NCBI RefSeq assembly: GCF_014652275.1
Contig: NZ_BMYM01000001.1
Location: 248,001 to 312,000 of the forward strand
Origin: Parahalioglobus pacificus
Lineage (GTDB): Bacteria > Pseudomonadota > Gammaproteobacteria > Pseudomonadales > Halieaceae
DNA: 64,000 nucleotides
Reading direction: 5' to 3'
This document shows, in pieces, positions 54,668-63,206 of the stretch. Every line of letters begins with the position of its first letter. The first letter of the stretch is position 1. The notes beneath the pieces were generated by a model, which saw only the letters and a list, made by a program, of their open reading frames with translations, searched no databases and was not told the origin of the DNA. The position numbers and the translations under genes are program-made.

Positions 54668-55613
54668 CCCGGCGTTCATTCGGCCCTCGCAGCTGCGCCA
54701 GCGCGGCATGCTGGGGATGAACCGTCGAAATATCGACTACATTGGGCGCTATAACCAGCGTCGCCTCTATCCCCTGGTCGACGACAAACTGAAAACCAAG
54801 CTGTTGGCGCAGGAGTACGGCGTCCCCACGCCCCAGCTGCGCTTTGTGGTGCGCGAGCAGCATGAGATTCACGAGTACCGTGCGCGCATCCAGGAGATGG
54901 AGCAGTTTGTGCTCAAGCCTGCCAAGGGTTCGGGCGGCAAGGGGATACTTGTCGTGAATGGTCGCGATGGCGAAAACTTCGTCAAGAGCTCGGGCGCGGT
55001 ATTGACCATGGCTGATCTTGAGCGCCACATGAGCAATACACTGGCCGGGCTTTACTCACTGTCGGGGGTGCCTGATGTGGTGATCGCCGAAGACCTTATC
55101 GCCTTTGATGACGGCTTCGCAGGTTATTCCTATGAGGGGGTGCCCGATATCCGCATTATTGTCTTTCGCGGCTATCCGGTGATGGCGATGTTGCGTCTGG
55201 CGACTCATGCCTCGGATGGAAAAGCGAATCTGCACCAGGGGGCTGTAGGTGTAGGTCTTGGGATGGATACGGGACGTTGCCTGTTTGCCGTGCAAGACGG
55301 CCAGCGTTGTGACAGCCATCCGGATACGGGTAAGCCACTCAATACCCTGCAGATCGATAACTGGCAAGAACTGCTGGTGCTGGCATCGCGGTGTTATGAG
55401 ATGACGGGGCTGGGCTACATGGGCACCGACCTGGTGCTGGATGCCCGTCAGGGTCCCCAATTGTTAGAGCTCAACGCCAGGCCTGGATTGGCGATTCAGG
55501 TGGCCAATGATCGCGGCCTTCTGCCGCGACTGAGAAAAATAGAAGCCATGCGTGAGCGGCGTCAGGTCTCCGCTCAGGACAGGGTTGCCTTTGCGATGGA
55601 GGCTTTCGCCTAA
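54660..55613 (+). CDS. Alpha-L-glutamate ligase-like ATP-grasp protein (RimK-related)
   Basis: The 317-residue cytoplasmic protein is an ATP-grasp ligase: lysine in FVLKPAKGSGGKGILVV (about residues 82-98), the acidic IAEDLIAFDDGFAGYS loop, DIRIIVFRGYPVMAMLRLA (about 163-181), and the metal-binding LLELNARPGLAIQVAN (about 268-283). Relatives such as RimK add glutamate to protein or small-molecule carboxyl groups. Co-occurrence with a retropepsin-like lipoprotein and a transglutaminase-like membrane protein is recurrent and suggests making and trimming an amide-linked modification at the envelope, which is inference. Confidence 0.85.
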   Translation: MTSPAFIRPSQLRQRGMLGMNRRNIDYIGRYNQRRLYPLVDDKLKTKLLAQEYGVPTPQLRFVVREQHEIHEYRARIQEMEQFVLKPAKGSGGKGILVVNGRDGENFVKSSGAVLTMADLERHMSNTLAGLYSLSGVPDVVIAEDLIAFDDGFAGYSYEGVPDIRIIVFRGYPVMAMLRLATHASDGKANLHQGAVGVGLGMDTGRCLFAVQDGQRCDSHPDTGKPLNTLQIDNWQELLVLASRCYEMTGLGYMGTDLVLDARQGPQLLELNARPGLAIQVANDRGLLPRLRKIEAMRERRQVSAQDRVAFAMEAFA

Positions 55614-55685
55614 CCCCTGATCACTGCGTAGTCCTAAGTCTGCCCAGCTGAATCTTGCACGGCCTGATTCATGAAACTGTCATAG

Positions 55686-55714
55686 TTTTCACATTCAATG
55701 CTGGCCCCTATAAT
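55686..55714 (+). promoter_or_regulatory. Probable sigma-70 promoter of the gsp operon
   Basis: TTTTCA (55686-55691) and a perfect TATAAT (55709-55714) are separated by 17 bases. The gspC start is 56 bases downstream of the -10. A CTGTCAT word (55677-55683), equal to one Pho-box half, overlaps the region just upstream of the -35. Confidence 0.55.
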
Positions 55715-55769
55715 CGGGTCATCATAAGCTGGACGGCAATGACCGTGCAGGGAAATCGAGGGGTACGTT

Positions 55770-56816
55770 TTGCCAGCCCAATGGCTCACTCACCGCAGCG
55801 GACTGTCGGGCAGCGCCCTGTCGAACAGCGCGTTGCTGCAGCGGTTCGCTGCAGCTCTGAGAAGCTCCTCCCGTGTGCTTTCCCAGCCCCTTTGGCAGCG
55901 CCGACTGAAGTGGGGCATCTGTGCCTTGCTGGTACTCTGGATGGTCCTGGCGGTCGCGCAATTGCTCTGGTCATTGCTGCCGCAGCCCACTACGGCTGAA
56001 GTCCCCGCCAATCGCGTGGTTAACCCCCTGACCCAGCGCAATTCCAGCGCTGCGGCCGCCGCTGTAGACACCTCCCGCTTTGCGCAGTGGCAGCTGTTTG
56101 GTGCAGCAGCCAGCGAGCCCGAAACGCCGGTCATCAGCCAGCCCAGCTCATCTGGGCGCGACGGTATTGAGCGTGGCGCCCGGGAGACCCGATTGAACTT
56201 ACAGCTGCGAGGTATCCTGGCTTCCACAGAAGACGGCTTGGGTCATGCGATCATTGAACACCGCTCCCAGCAGCAGGTCTACGCGGTTGACGACGAACTG
56301 CCCGTGGCAGGCAAGGTTGTGCTGGCGAAGGTGATGCCCAAGCAGGTGGTGCTGGACAATGCAGGTACTTACGAACTACTGACACTCTTTGATGACAGCG
56401 CCTTGGATGCGGCTCAGCGTTCTTCCTCACCCAGCGAGGGTGGCGCTGTGCGCCAGCGACCTGCACAGCCGGCAAATGCAACAGATGCGGCTGTTGCCAG
56501 TAGCCTCGCCAGTAGCTACCGGCAACAACTGTATGAAGACCCTGGCTCCCTGGCCGACGTGGTGCGTGTGAGCGCGGTGCGCGAAGGTGGGCAGTTACTG
56601 GGTTATCGGGTCGCCCCGGGAAAGCACCATGAGCAGTTCCAACTGCTGGGTTTTATGCCCGGTGATCTGGTCACTGCCGTTAACGGGATGCCCTTGAGCG
56701 ACCCTTCCAATACTATGCGTCTATACCAAACCATGCGCTCCGCTGAGGAGGCAGTGTTTGATCTGCAACGTGATGGCCAGACCCTGTCCCTGGCCGTCAG
56801 TTTGCAGGGGAACTAG
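55770..56816 (+). CDS. gspC: Type II secretion system inner-membrane connector GspC
   Basis: GspC links the inner-membrane platform to the GspD secretin. The 348-residue protein has a cytoplasmic N-terminus, one membrane segment (about residues 51-71, WGICALLVLWMVLAVAQLLW), the periplasmic homology region (about 115-205, with LNLQLRGILAS and HAIIEHRSQQQVYAVDDEL) and a C-terminal PDZ-like domain (about 250-345, ending in the GFMPGDLVTAVNGMPLSD segment and beyond). The proposed start is a TTG at 55770 preceded by GAGGGG with six-base spacing; no nearby in-frame ATG exists. It heads the gspC-K run. Confidence 0.9.
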   Translation: MPAQWLTHRSGLSGSALSNSALLQRFAAALRSSSRVLSQPLWQRRLKWGICALLVLWMVLAVAQLLWSLLPQPTTAEVPANRVVNPLTQRNSSAAAAAVDTSRFAQWQLFGAAASEPETPVISQPSSSGRDGIERGARETRLNLQLRGILASTEDGLGHAIIEHRSQQQVYAVDDELPVAGKVVLAKVMPKQVVLDNAGTYELLTLFDDSALDAAQRSSSPSEGGAVRQRPAQPANATDAAVASSLASSYRQQLYEDPGSLADVVRVSAVREGGQLLGYRVAPGKHHEQFQLLGFMPGDLVTAVNGMPLSDPSNTMRLYQTMRSAEEAVFDLQRDGQTLSLAVSLQGN

Positions 56817-56820
56817 ACCA

Positions 56821-58920
56821 ATGACTGCGTTCAGGAGAATTTGTTTGTCCATTGTTACTGTCGTCGCTCGCCTGACGCACCCTGTTACCACCTCGCTGCG
56901 ACGCGGTCTATTCGCGCTGTGTCTGGTAGCCACGGGTTTATCGCAACCGCTGCAGGCTCAGGATTTTACGGTCAATCTCAAAGAGACTGACATTCAGGAG
57001 TTGATCAAGTTTGTGGCGGACGCCACGGGCACCACCATCGTGGTAGACCCTTCCGTAAAGGGCAAGGTGAAGGTGGTGTCCTCCAAGCCTGTATCCAGTG
57101 ATGAGCTATACGACCTGTTTTTAAGCATACTGGATGTGCACGGCTATACCGCGGTTCGCTCTGGCGGGGTTGTGCGGGTTATCCAGAGTAAGGATGCGCG
57201 CTCGGCACCGGTTGCTGTGGGTGACGAGACCAGCATCAACAGCAGCGACGAGTACGTCACCCAGGTGATTCGCCTGGAGAACATTTCGGCCGCGAAACTG
57301 ATCCCGGTGTTGCGCCCTCTGGTGCCACAGCAGGCGCACATGGCGGCCTACGCGCCCAGTAACGCCATTATCATCTCCGACGTCGCCGCCAATATCTCAC
57401 GTATTCAGGACATCATTCGTCGTATGGACCAGTCTGCGGTCCAGCAAACTACCATCGTCAACTTGAAGTATGCGGTGGCAGATGATGTTGTTCGCATGAT
57501 CACCGAGCTGAACAAGTCTGAGACTCAACAAAGTGGAGGTGCAGACCCTGAAATGCTGCTGGTAGCCGACTCTCGCACCAATAGCGTTCTGGTCAGTGCA
57601 GACGAGCTGGAAAGTGCCCGTATTCGCCGCCTGATCGAACACCTTGATACACCGCTGGAGCAGAGCGGTAACGTCAAGGTGGTGTATCTGGAGTATGCGC
57701 AGGCTACAGAGATTGCGGAGGTGCTCACGCGCGTCATGCAAAACATCAGTGCACTGGATGAGGAGGGTACCCCGCAGCAACGACGTGCCGCAGGTGGATC
57801 GACCATTGAAGCCGATGAAGGCACCAATTCGCTGATTATTACTGCCGACGCCGATGAAATGGCGGCGCTGGAGGCGGTGATTCACCGACTGGATATCCGT
57901 CGTGCCCAAGTGCTGGTAGAGGCCATCATCGTTGAGATGGAGATGGTCGACGGCCAGGACCTGGGGCTGCAGTGGTTGTTTGCCAATGACTCCGGCTTCT
58001 ATGGCAGCAATATCAGCCAGGATACGTCGGCTGCACGGCGCATCGCCGATGCCGTACTGCCGGGTGATGGGGACGGAGACGGCGACGCCGGGGGACTGAG
58101 CGATGAGTTCGATATCGGTGCCCTGGCGGGTGCATTGGCACAAACTCCGGGCCTGTCACTGGGGTGGGGCACAGTGGATGACGACCTGACCATGACGGTG
58201 ATTCTGAATGCGCTTGAGCAGACCAGTAATGCCAATATTCTGTCGACACCCAGTCTGCTGACACTGGATAACCAGGAAGCCCTCATCGCTGTCGGACAAA
58301 ACGTGCCCTTCGTCACCGGATCGTTTACCAACACCGGCGCCGGCGGCGACGGCGCGCAGAATCCCTTTCAGACCATTGAGCGGGAAACCGTGGGCATCAC
58401 TTTGAAGGTGACACCCCAGGTTAACGAGGGTGACTCGGTGGTGTTGGATATCGAGCAGGAGGTCTCCAGCCTGACCGTCAATCCCATTGCCTCAGACATT
58501 ATTACCAACGAGCGCACAATTCAGACCAAGGTACTGGCCTCTGATAACCGCATTGTGGTTCTGGGAGGCCTGATCCAGGACGACATTCAGGATGCGCAGG
58601 AGAAAGTGCCCTTCCTTGGCGATATTCCTTTCTTGGGGAGGCTGTTCCGCAATGACGGCGTGTCCGTCACCAAACGCAATCTGCTGATCTTTATTCGGCC
58701 GACCATTATTCGTGACGACACGACCTTGGCCGGTGCGACTGCAGAGAAGTATCGCTATATCCGTGAACAACAGGCTAATCGACGCGAGCAGGGGCTGGAG
58801 TTCTTTGAGGATGACAGGCTACCGGTACTGCCGGAGTGGGAGTCGCAGATTCAGCAATTGGAAGCTATGGAAGAACCAGCGCCGGCGGATAATCCCAGCG
58901 AGGAGCAGGGGTCTCCCTGA
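56821..58920 (+). CDS. gspD: Type II secretion system secretin GspD
   Basis: GspD forms the outer-membrane secretin ring. From ATG 56821 the protein has 699 residues with a signal peptide ending near LQAQD (about residue 44). It then has the N0 domain (FTVNLKETDIQELIKFV), three N1-N3 repeats (to about 400) and the secretin domain, ending in GDIPFLGRLFRNDGV and RNLLIFIRPTIIRD (about residues 601-635). Between N3 and the secretin core there is a short acidic-glycine insertion (DGDGDGDAGG, about residues 417-426). Length is normal for GspD. Its stop overlaps gspE by TGATG. Confidence 0.95.
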   Translation: MTAFRRICLSIVTVVARLTHPVTTSLRRGLFALCLVATGLSQPLQAQDFTVNLKETDIQELIKFVADATGTTIVVDPSVKGKVKVVSSKPVSSDELYDLFLSILDVHGYTAVRSGGVVRVIQSKDARSAPVAVGDETSINSSDEYVTQVIRLENISAAKLIPVLRPLVPQQAHMAAYAPSNAIIISDVAANISRIQDIIRRMDQSAVQQTTIVNLKYAVADDVVRMITELNKSETQQSGGADPEMLLVADSRTNSVLVSADELESARIRRLIEHLDTPLEQSGNVKVVYLEYAQATEIAEVLTRVMQNISALDEEGTPQQRRAAGGSTIEADEGTNSLIITADADEMAALEAVIHRLDIRRAQVLVEAIIVEMEMVDGQDLGLQWLFANDSGFYGSNISQDTSAARRIADAVLPGDGDGDGDAGGLSDEFDIGALAGALAQTPGLSLGWGTVDDDLTMTVILNALEQTSNANILSTPSLLTLDNQEALIAVGQNVPFVTGSFTNTGAGGDGAQNPFQTIERETVGITLKVTPQVNEGDSVVLDIEQEVSSLTVNPIASDIITNERTIQTKVLASDNRIVVLGGLIQDDIQDAQEKVPFLGDIPFLGRLFRNDGVSVTKRNLLIFIRPTIIRDDTTLAGATAEKYRYIREQQANRREQGLEFFEDDRLPVLPEWESQIQQLEAMEEPAPADNPSEEQGSP

Positions 58921-60434
58921 TGGACTCTTCTGAAGCGGCCCCCGATCTGATCGAACCGCCGGTAGAGGGTGGAGCTCAGCTGCCTTTTGGCTTCGCCAAG
59001 GAGCACAGTGTGTTACTGGGCGCCGAGGCGGGTGCAGTGACTGTGTATCACACGGGGCAACTCACATTGCCGGTCATCGCGGAACTGCGTCGAGTGGTCG
59101 GTGGCCCCTTCACGCTGGCAACCGTATCTGCAGAGGAGTTCCAGCGTCGACTCACCCAGTCTTACCAGCGCGGTAACAACGAAGCCATGCAGATGGCAGA
59201 GGACCTAAGCGCGGACGTGGACCTGAGCCGTTTGGCGGATGAGATTCCCGATGCGGGCGATTTGATGGATGCTGAGGATGACGCGCCCATCATTCGTCTG
59301 ATTAACGCCATCCTTTCGCAAGCCGTGAGGGAGAAGGCCTCAGATATTCACATAGAGACCTTTGAAGACCGCCTGAGTATCCGCTACCGGGTAGATGGTG
59401 TCCTCAGCGAGGTGCTGTCGCCCAAGCGCATGCTGGCGCCACTGTTGGTGTCACGACTGAAGGTGATGGCCAAACTGGACATCGCTGAAAAACGTGTCCC
59501 ACAGGACGGTCGCATCTCGGTGCGTATAGCCGGGCATGCCGTGGATATTCGTATGTCCACAATCCCCTCTGCACATGGGGAGCGCGTGGTATTGCGTCTG
59601 CTCGATAAGCAGGCCGGTCAGCTCCAACTCGCCCAGTTGGCAATGAACGAACAGGTTTTGCTGGGCTACCAGCAGGCCCTGAGCAGCCCCCATGGCATTA
59701 TTCTGGTCACCGGCCCCACCGGCTCAGGTAAAACTACTACCCTCTATGCCGGCTTGTCCCACATTAACCAGAGTTCACGCAATATCCTCACGATTGAGGA
59801 TCCGGTGGAGTACATGCTGCCGGGGATCGGTCAGACACAGGTGAACACCAAGGTCGATATGACGTTTGCCCGAGGCCTGCGCGCCATTCTGCGCCAGGAC
59901 CCGGATATCGTCATGGTGGGCGAGATTCGCGATCTGGAGACTGCGGAAATCGCTGTCCAGGCGTCCCTCACCGGACACCTGGTGCTCTCTACGCTGCACA
60001 CCAACACGGCTATTGGCGCTGTAACGCGCTTACAGGATATGGGCATAGAGCCCTTCCTGCTGTCATCAAGCCTGCTGGCAGTCATGGCGCAGCGTTTGGT
60101 CAGGCTCTTGTGCGATGACTGCAAAGAAGCGGCGCATCCCACGGACTCGGAGTGGCAAGTGCTTGGCCAGTCGCCGGATCCCGCGCAGGTGATCTACCAT
60201 GCCAAGGGTTGCAGTGCCTGCAACTTTAGCGGCTACCGCGGTCGTACCGGCATCTATGAACTGATAGAGATCGACGATGCCATGCGTCTGTTGATCCATG
60301 AGTCTGCCAGTGAGCAACAGATGCTTGAACTGGCCAGGCAGCGGTATCCCGGCATCCAGGAAGATGGGCGTCGGCGCATTCTTGCGGGCGAAACCAGCCT
60401 CGAGGAAGTGCTGCGCGTCACCTCCGTAAGCTGA
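58920..60434 (+). CDS. gspE: Type II secretion system ATPase GspE
   Basis: GspE is the cytoplasmic hexameric ATPase of type II secretion. The 504-residue protein has an N-terminal GspL-binding domain, Walker A VTGPTGSGKTTTLYAGL (about residues 262-278), the Asp box EDPVEYMLPGIGQ, Walker B VGEIRDLETAE, the His box STLHTNTAIGAVTR and a zinc-binding insertion with two CxxC pairs (CDDC and CSAC, about 397-432). Its first ATG overlaps the gspD stop. It is shorter than PilB (573) and lacks the acidic linker of that protein. Confidence 0.96.
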   Translation: MDSSEAAPDLIEPPVEGGAQLPFGFAKEHSVLLGAEAGAVTVYHTGQLTLPVIAELRRVVGGPFTLATVSAEEFQRRLTQSYQRGNNEAMQMAEDLSADVDLSRLADEIPDAGDLMDAEDDAPIIRLINAILSQAVREKASDIHIETFEDRLSIRYRVDGVLSEVLSPKRMLAPLLVSRLKVMAKLDIAEKRVPQDGRISVRIAGHAVDIRMSTIPSAHGERVVLRLLDKQAGQLQLAQLAMNEQVLLGYQQALSSPHGIILVTGPTGSGKTTTLYAGLSHINQSSRNILTIEDPVEYMLPGIGQTQVNTKVDMTFARGLRAILRQDPDIVMVGEIRDLETAEIAVQASLTGHLVLSTLHTNTAIGAVTRLQDMGIEPFLLSSSLLAVMAQRLVRLLCDDCKEAAHPTDSEWQVLGQSPDPAQVIYHAKGCSACNFSGYRGRTGIYELIEIDDAMRLLIHESASEQQMLELARQRYPGIQEDGRRRILAGETSLEEVLRVTSVS

Positions 60435-60447
60435 GCGCTGCCACCCC

Positions 60448-61668
60448 ATGACAGCCTACCGTTACCGTGCATTGAACAACGAAGGCAAGCTTGTTAAAGG
60501 CGTGCTGGAGGGCGACTCCGAGCGTCAAGTGCGCACCCAGTTGCGCGGGCGCAGCCTGCGTCCCGTTGAAGTGTCTCAGGCGACAGGCGCGACAGGCAAA
60601 ACCGAGGGTTTGCGCCTGCCACTTATCACACCACGCGTGGGCGTTGCGGAATTGGCCTTAGTCACGCGACAACTGGCTACGCTGGTGCAATCAAACCTGC
60701 CATTGGACGAATGCCTGCAGGCGGCGGCTGAACAAAGCAGAAAGCCTCGCACCAAGGGTCTACTTTTGCAGGTGCGCTCGCGCGTTGCCGAGGGACACAC
60801 GCTGGCCTATGCCATGGGTGAGTTTCCACTGGTGTTTAGCGAGATGTACCGGGCCATGGTGAATGCAGGCGAGCATGCGGGTTATCTTGGCCCGGTGCTT
60901 GAGCAACTGGCGGATTACACGGAACAGCGCCAATACACCGGCCAGAAATTAAAGATGGCAATGATTTATCCGTTCATCCTGATGGGTGTGGCTGTTGCTG
61001 TTGTTGTTGCGCTTATGGTGTTTGTGGTGCCGGAGCTGGTGGGCATCTTCGCCCACACCAGCCGCGAACTGCCGACGCTGACCGTGATGCTGATCGCAGC
61101 CAGTGACTTCTTCCGGGATTACGGTCTTTGGGTGTTCGCCGGGCTGGTGGTTGCGGCGATAGTGTTCAAACGGCTGCTACGTAATCCGGTGCGGCGCAAA
61201 CGCTGGCATCAGCTTTTACTGCGCATCCCGGGAATTTCCCGTGTGGTTATTGCGGTGGATACGGCCCGTTTCGCCTCTACGCTGAGTATTCTTATGGCCA
61301 GTGGTGTACCGCTGCTGGAGTCACTGCGCATTGCCGGTCAGGTGTTGACCAATCTCGTGCTCCGAGATGAAAGCGCCGAGGTGGCCGAGCGGGTACAGGA
61401 GGGCAGCAGCCTGCACCGTGCACTGGGTCAAAGCGGGCACTTTCCGCCCATGATGATCCACATGGTCGCCAGTGGAGAAACCAGTGGCGAACTGGAAACG
61501 ATGCTTGAACGCTCCGCGACCAATCAGGAACGCGAGCTGGAAATGACTTTGGGTACGGTAATGAGTTTGTTCGAGCCGCTCATGGTCGTTGTGATGGGAG
61601 TGATGGTCCTTACCATCGTGCTGGCCATCCTGCTGCCGATTTTCGACTTAAACACGATGGTAAGATAA
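60448..61668 (+). CDS. gspF: Type II secretion system platform protein GspF
   Basis: GspF is the polytopic inner-membrane platform of type II secretion, homologous to PilC. The 406-residue product begins MTAYRYRALNNEGKLVKGVL, the usual GspF opening. It has two cytoplasmic GspF domains (LVTRQLATLVQSNLPLDECL about residues 72-91; FASTLSILMASGVPLLESLR about 274-293) and three membrane segments (about 170-190, 222-242 and 378-400). It lies between gspE and gspG with short spacers. Confidence 0.95.
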   Translation: MTAYRYRALNNEGKLVKGVLEGDSERQVRTQLRGRSLRPVEVSQATGATGKTEGLRLPLITPRVGVAELALVTRQLATLVQSNLPLDECLQAAAEQSRKPRTKGLLLQVRSRVAEGHTLAYAMGEFPLVFSEMYRAMVNAGEHAGYLGPVLEQLADYTEQRQYTGQKLKMAMIYPFILMGVAVAVVVALMVFVVPELVGIFAHTSRELPTLTVMLIAASDFFRDYGLWVFAGLVVAAIVFKRLLRNPVRRKRWHQLLLRIPGISRVVIAVDTARFASTLSILMASGVPLLESLRIAGQVLTNLVLRDESAEVAERVQEGSSLHRALGQSGHFPPMMIHMVASGETSGELETMLERSATNQERELEMTLGTVMSLFEPLMVVVMGVMVLTIVLAILLPIFDLNTMVR

Positions 61669-61672
61669 CGCT

Positions 61673-62119
61673 ATGAATACGCGCGCAATACGTCACCGTC
61701 AGGGTGGCTTCTCCCTGGTGGAGATTCTCGTAGTACTGGTCATTATGGGTTTGTTGATCAGTGTGGTGGCGCCCACTGTGCTCAATCGCGCGGATGAGGC
61801 GCGCATTCAGAAAGTGCAGGCCGACTTCAAGGCGATTGAAACTGCACTGAAAATCTACCGGCTGGATAACTTCAGTTACCCCACCAGCGAGCAGGGTCTG
61901 ATCGCCTTGGTGGAGCCAAGCTCTTTGGACCCGGCGCCCCGTAATTTCAAGGACGGGGGCTATTTGGCGGAAGTGCCGGTTGACCCCTGGGGACGACCCT
62001 ACCTTTACCTCAGCCCCGGTGAGAACGGTGAATTCGATCTGTATTCTCTGGGCGCGGATGGTTTGTCAGGCGGTGACGGCCAGAATCAGGATTTGGGTAA
62101 CTGGAAACCCCAGGAGTGA
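61673..62119 (+). CDS. gspG: Type II secretion system major pseudopilin GspG
   Basis: GspG is the main subunit of the periplasmic pseudopilus. The 148-residue prepseudopilin has a leader ending RQGG and the mature start FSLVEILVVLVIMGLLISVV with Glu5. The GspG hallmarks follow: AIETALKIYRLDNFSYPTSE (about residues 52-71), and a C-terminal calcium-binding region around PVDPWGRPYLYLSPGENGEF (about 102-121). It is processed by PilD, encoded at 15577 in this window. Confidence 0.96.
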   Translation: MNTRAIRHRQGGFSLVEILVVLVIMGLLISVVAPTVLNRADEARIQKVQADFKAIETALKIYRLDNFSYPTSEQGLIALVEPSSLDPAPRNFKDGGYLAEVPVDPWGRPYLYLSPGENGEFDLYSLGADGLSGGDGQNQDLGNWKPQE

Positions 62120-62125
62120 TCTGAA

Positions 62126-62689
62126 GTGACCGCACGCCAGAGCGGCTTCAGCCTACTGGAGTTGTTGGTTGTGCTCTTCGTTGTTGTCGTGATCACTTCG
62201 ATGGTGACTCTGGCGGTGAACACGGGCAACGAAGACCGCAAGCTGTCTGCTGAGGTGGCCAATCTTGCAGATGTCGCCAACTTTGCCCTGGATGAAGCAC
62301 AGCTCAGCGGCAGGGATTACGGGTTGCTACTGCGTCGGGATTTTCAAGATGGCCAAACTGCGGTCAGTTACAGCTGGCGCGAGCGCAGGCCCGAGGGTTG
62401 GCTCAGCCCGGATATCGCCGCCGACGTGTTTGAGGCGCGCCAGTTCGACGCTGGCATCGACGTGATTCTGGAACTTGAAGACTTGTCGGCACCGCCTCTG
62501 GCGGGCGACGACGAACAGCGAGATGAGACGCCACAGGTGATCTTCTACAGCAGCGGTGAGACGACACCCGGCAGCTTAGTCTGGACCGATGCCCGCAGCG
62601 GTCGCGTGCTGTGGCGAGCGGACTGGGATCTGTTGGGCCGCTTTGACCTGTTGCCCGGCGGAGTACCACTGGATGAAGACGGTGATTAA
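62126..62689 (+). CDS. gspH: Type II secretion system minor pseudopilin GspH
   Basis: The 187-residue protein has the prepilin N-terminus with leader ending RQSG and mature start FSLLELLVVLFVVVVITSMV, containing Glu5. The globular part follows the FimT/GspH pattern (EVANLADVANFALDEAQLSG, then RDYGLLL and VSYSWRERR). The start is GTG at 62126, six bases after the gspG stop. GspH is a minor pseudopilin in the pseudopilus body. It overlaps the next gene gspI by 17 bases. Confidence 0.9.
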   Translation: MTARQSGFSLLELLVVLFVVVVITSMVTLAVNTGNEDRKLSAEVANLADVANFALDEAQLSGRDYGLLLRRDFQDGQTAVSYSWRERRPEGWLSPDIAADVFEARQFDAGIDVILELEDLSAPPLAGDDEQRDETPQVIFYSSGETTPGSLVWTDARSGRVLWRADWDLLGRFDLLPGGVPLDEDGD

Positions 62690-63206
62690 CGCCAGGCAGA
62701 CAGGTTTCACGCTAGTGGAAGTCATGGTGGCGCTGACGGTTGTCGCCATTGCGCTGCCAGCCCTGTTATTCACCCTGTATCAGCAAATAGACGGTATCGA
62801 ATACCTGCGCGAGCGCTCGGAAGCGCAGCGTGTTGCGAGTAATAAGATGACCGAACTGCGCCTGGTCAGTCGAGCCAGACAGAGCCTGCTAGCAGGCAGC
62901 GAGTCGGGGATGAGCACCCAGGGCGGACGAGACTGGTACTGGCGCGTGGCGACAGAGGCTACAGAAGTACCGGAGTTTTTCCGCGTTGTAGTCACCGTCG
63001 CCGCCGAGGAAGAGGCATTGCCCGATGCGCCTCTGCATACGCTGATCGGCTTTATGTCGGCGGCGCTGGCGATTGACCCTAATCCGCCCGGAGAGCAGCC
63101 CCAGGACGGCGAGGGCGACACTGAATCGACCCAGCCGCAACCGCCGCTGGATTCTGAAGATTTCTCGCTACCGGGTCAGGGTACGCAGCAGGGTGGGTCG
63201 CAATGA
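62673..63206 (+). CDS. gspI: Type II secretion system minor pseudopilin GspI
   Basis: The proposed ATG at 62673 lies inside the gspH 3' end and gives a 177-residue protein with leader MKTVINARQTG and mature start FTLVEVMVALTVVAIALPAL, containing Glu5. GspI is part of the pseudopilus tip with GspJ and GspK. The region around TEVPEFFRVVVTVAAEEE is the expected beta domain. The C-terminus is extended and rich in Pro, Gln and Asp (GEQPQDGEGDTESTQPQPPL), longer than in typical GspI proteins of about 120-130 residues. It overlaps gspJ by ATGA. Confidence 0.88.
   Translation: MKTVINARQTGFTLVEVMVALTVVAIALPALLFTLYQQIDGIEYLRERSEAQRVASNKMTELRLVSRARQSLLAGSESGMSTQGGRDWYWRVATEATEVPEFFRVVVTVAAEEEALPDAPLHTLIGFMSAALAIDPNPPGEQPQDGEGDTESTQPQPPLDSEDFSLPGQGTQQGGSQ

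Noticed and set aside
55677-55694. Full Pho box upstream of gspC
   Set aside because: The first heptamer is perfect but the second matches only about four of seven positions at the right spacing.
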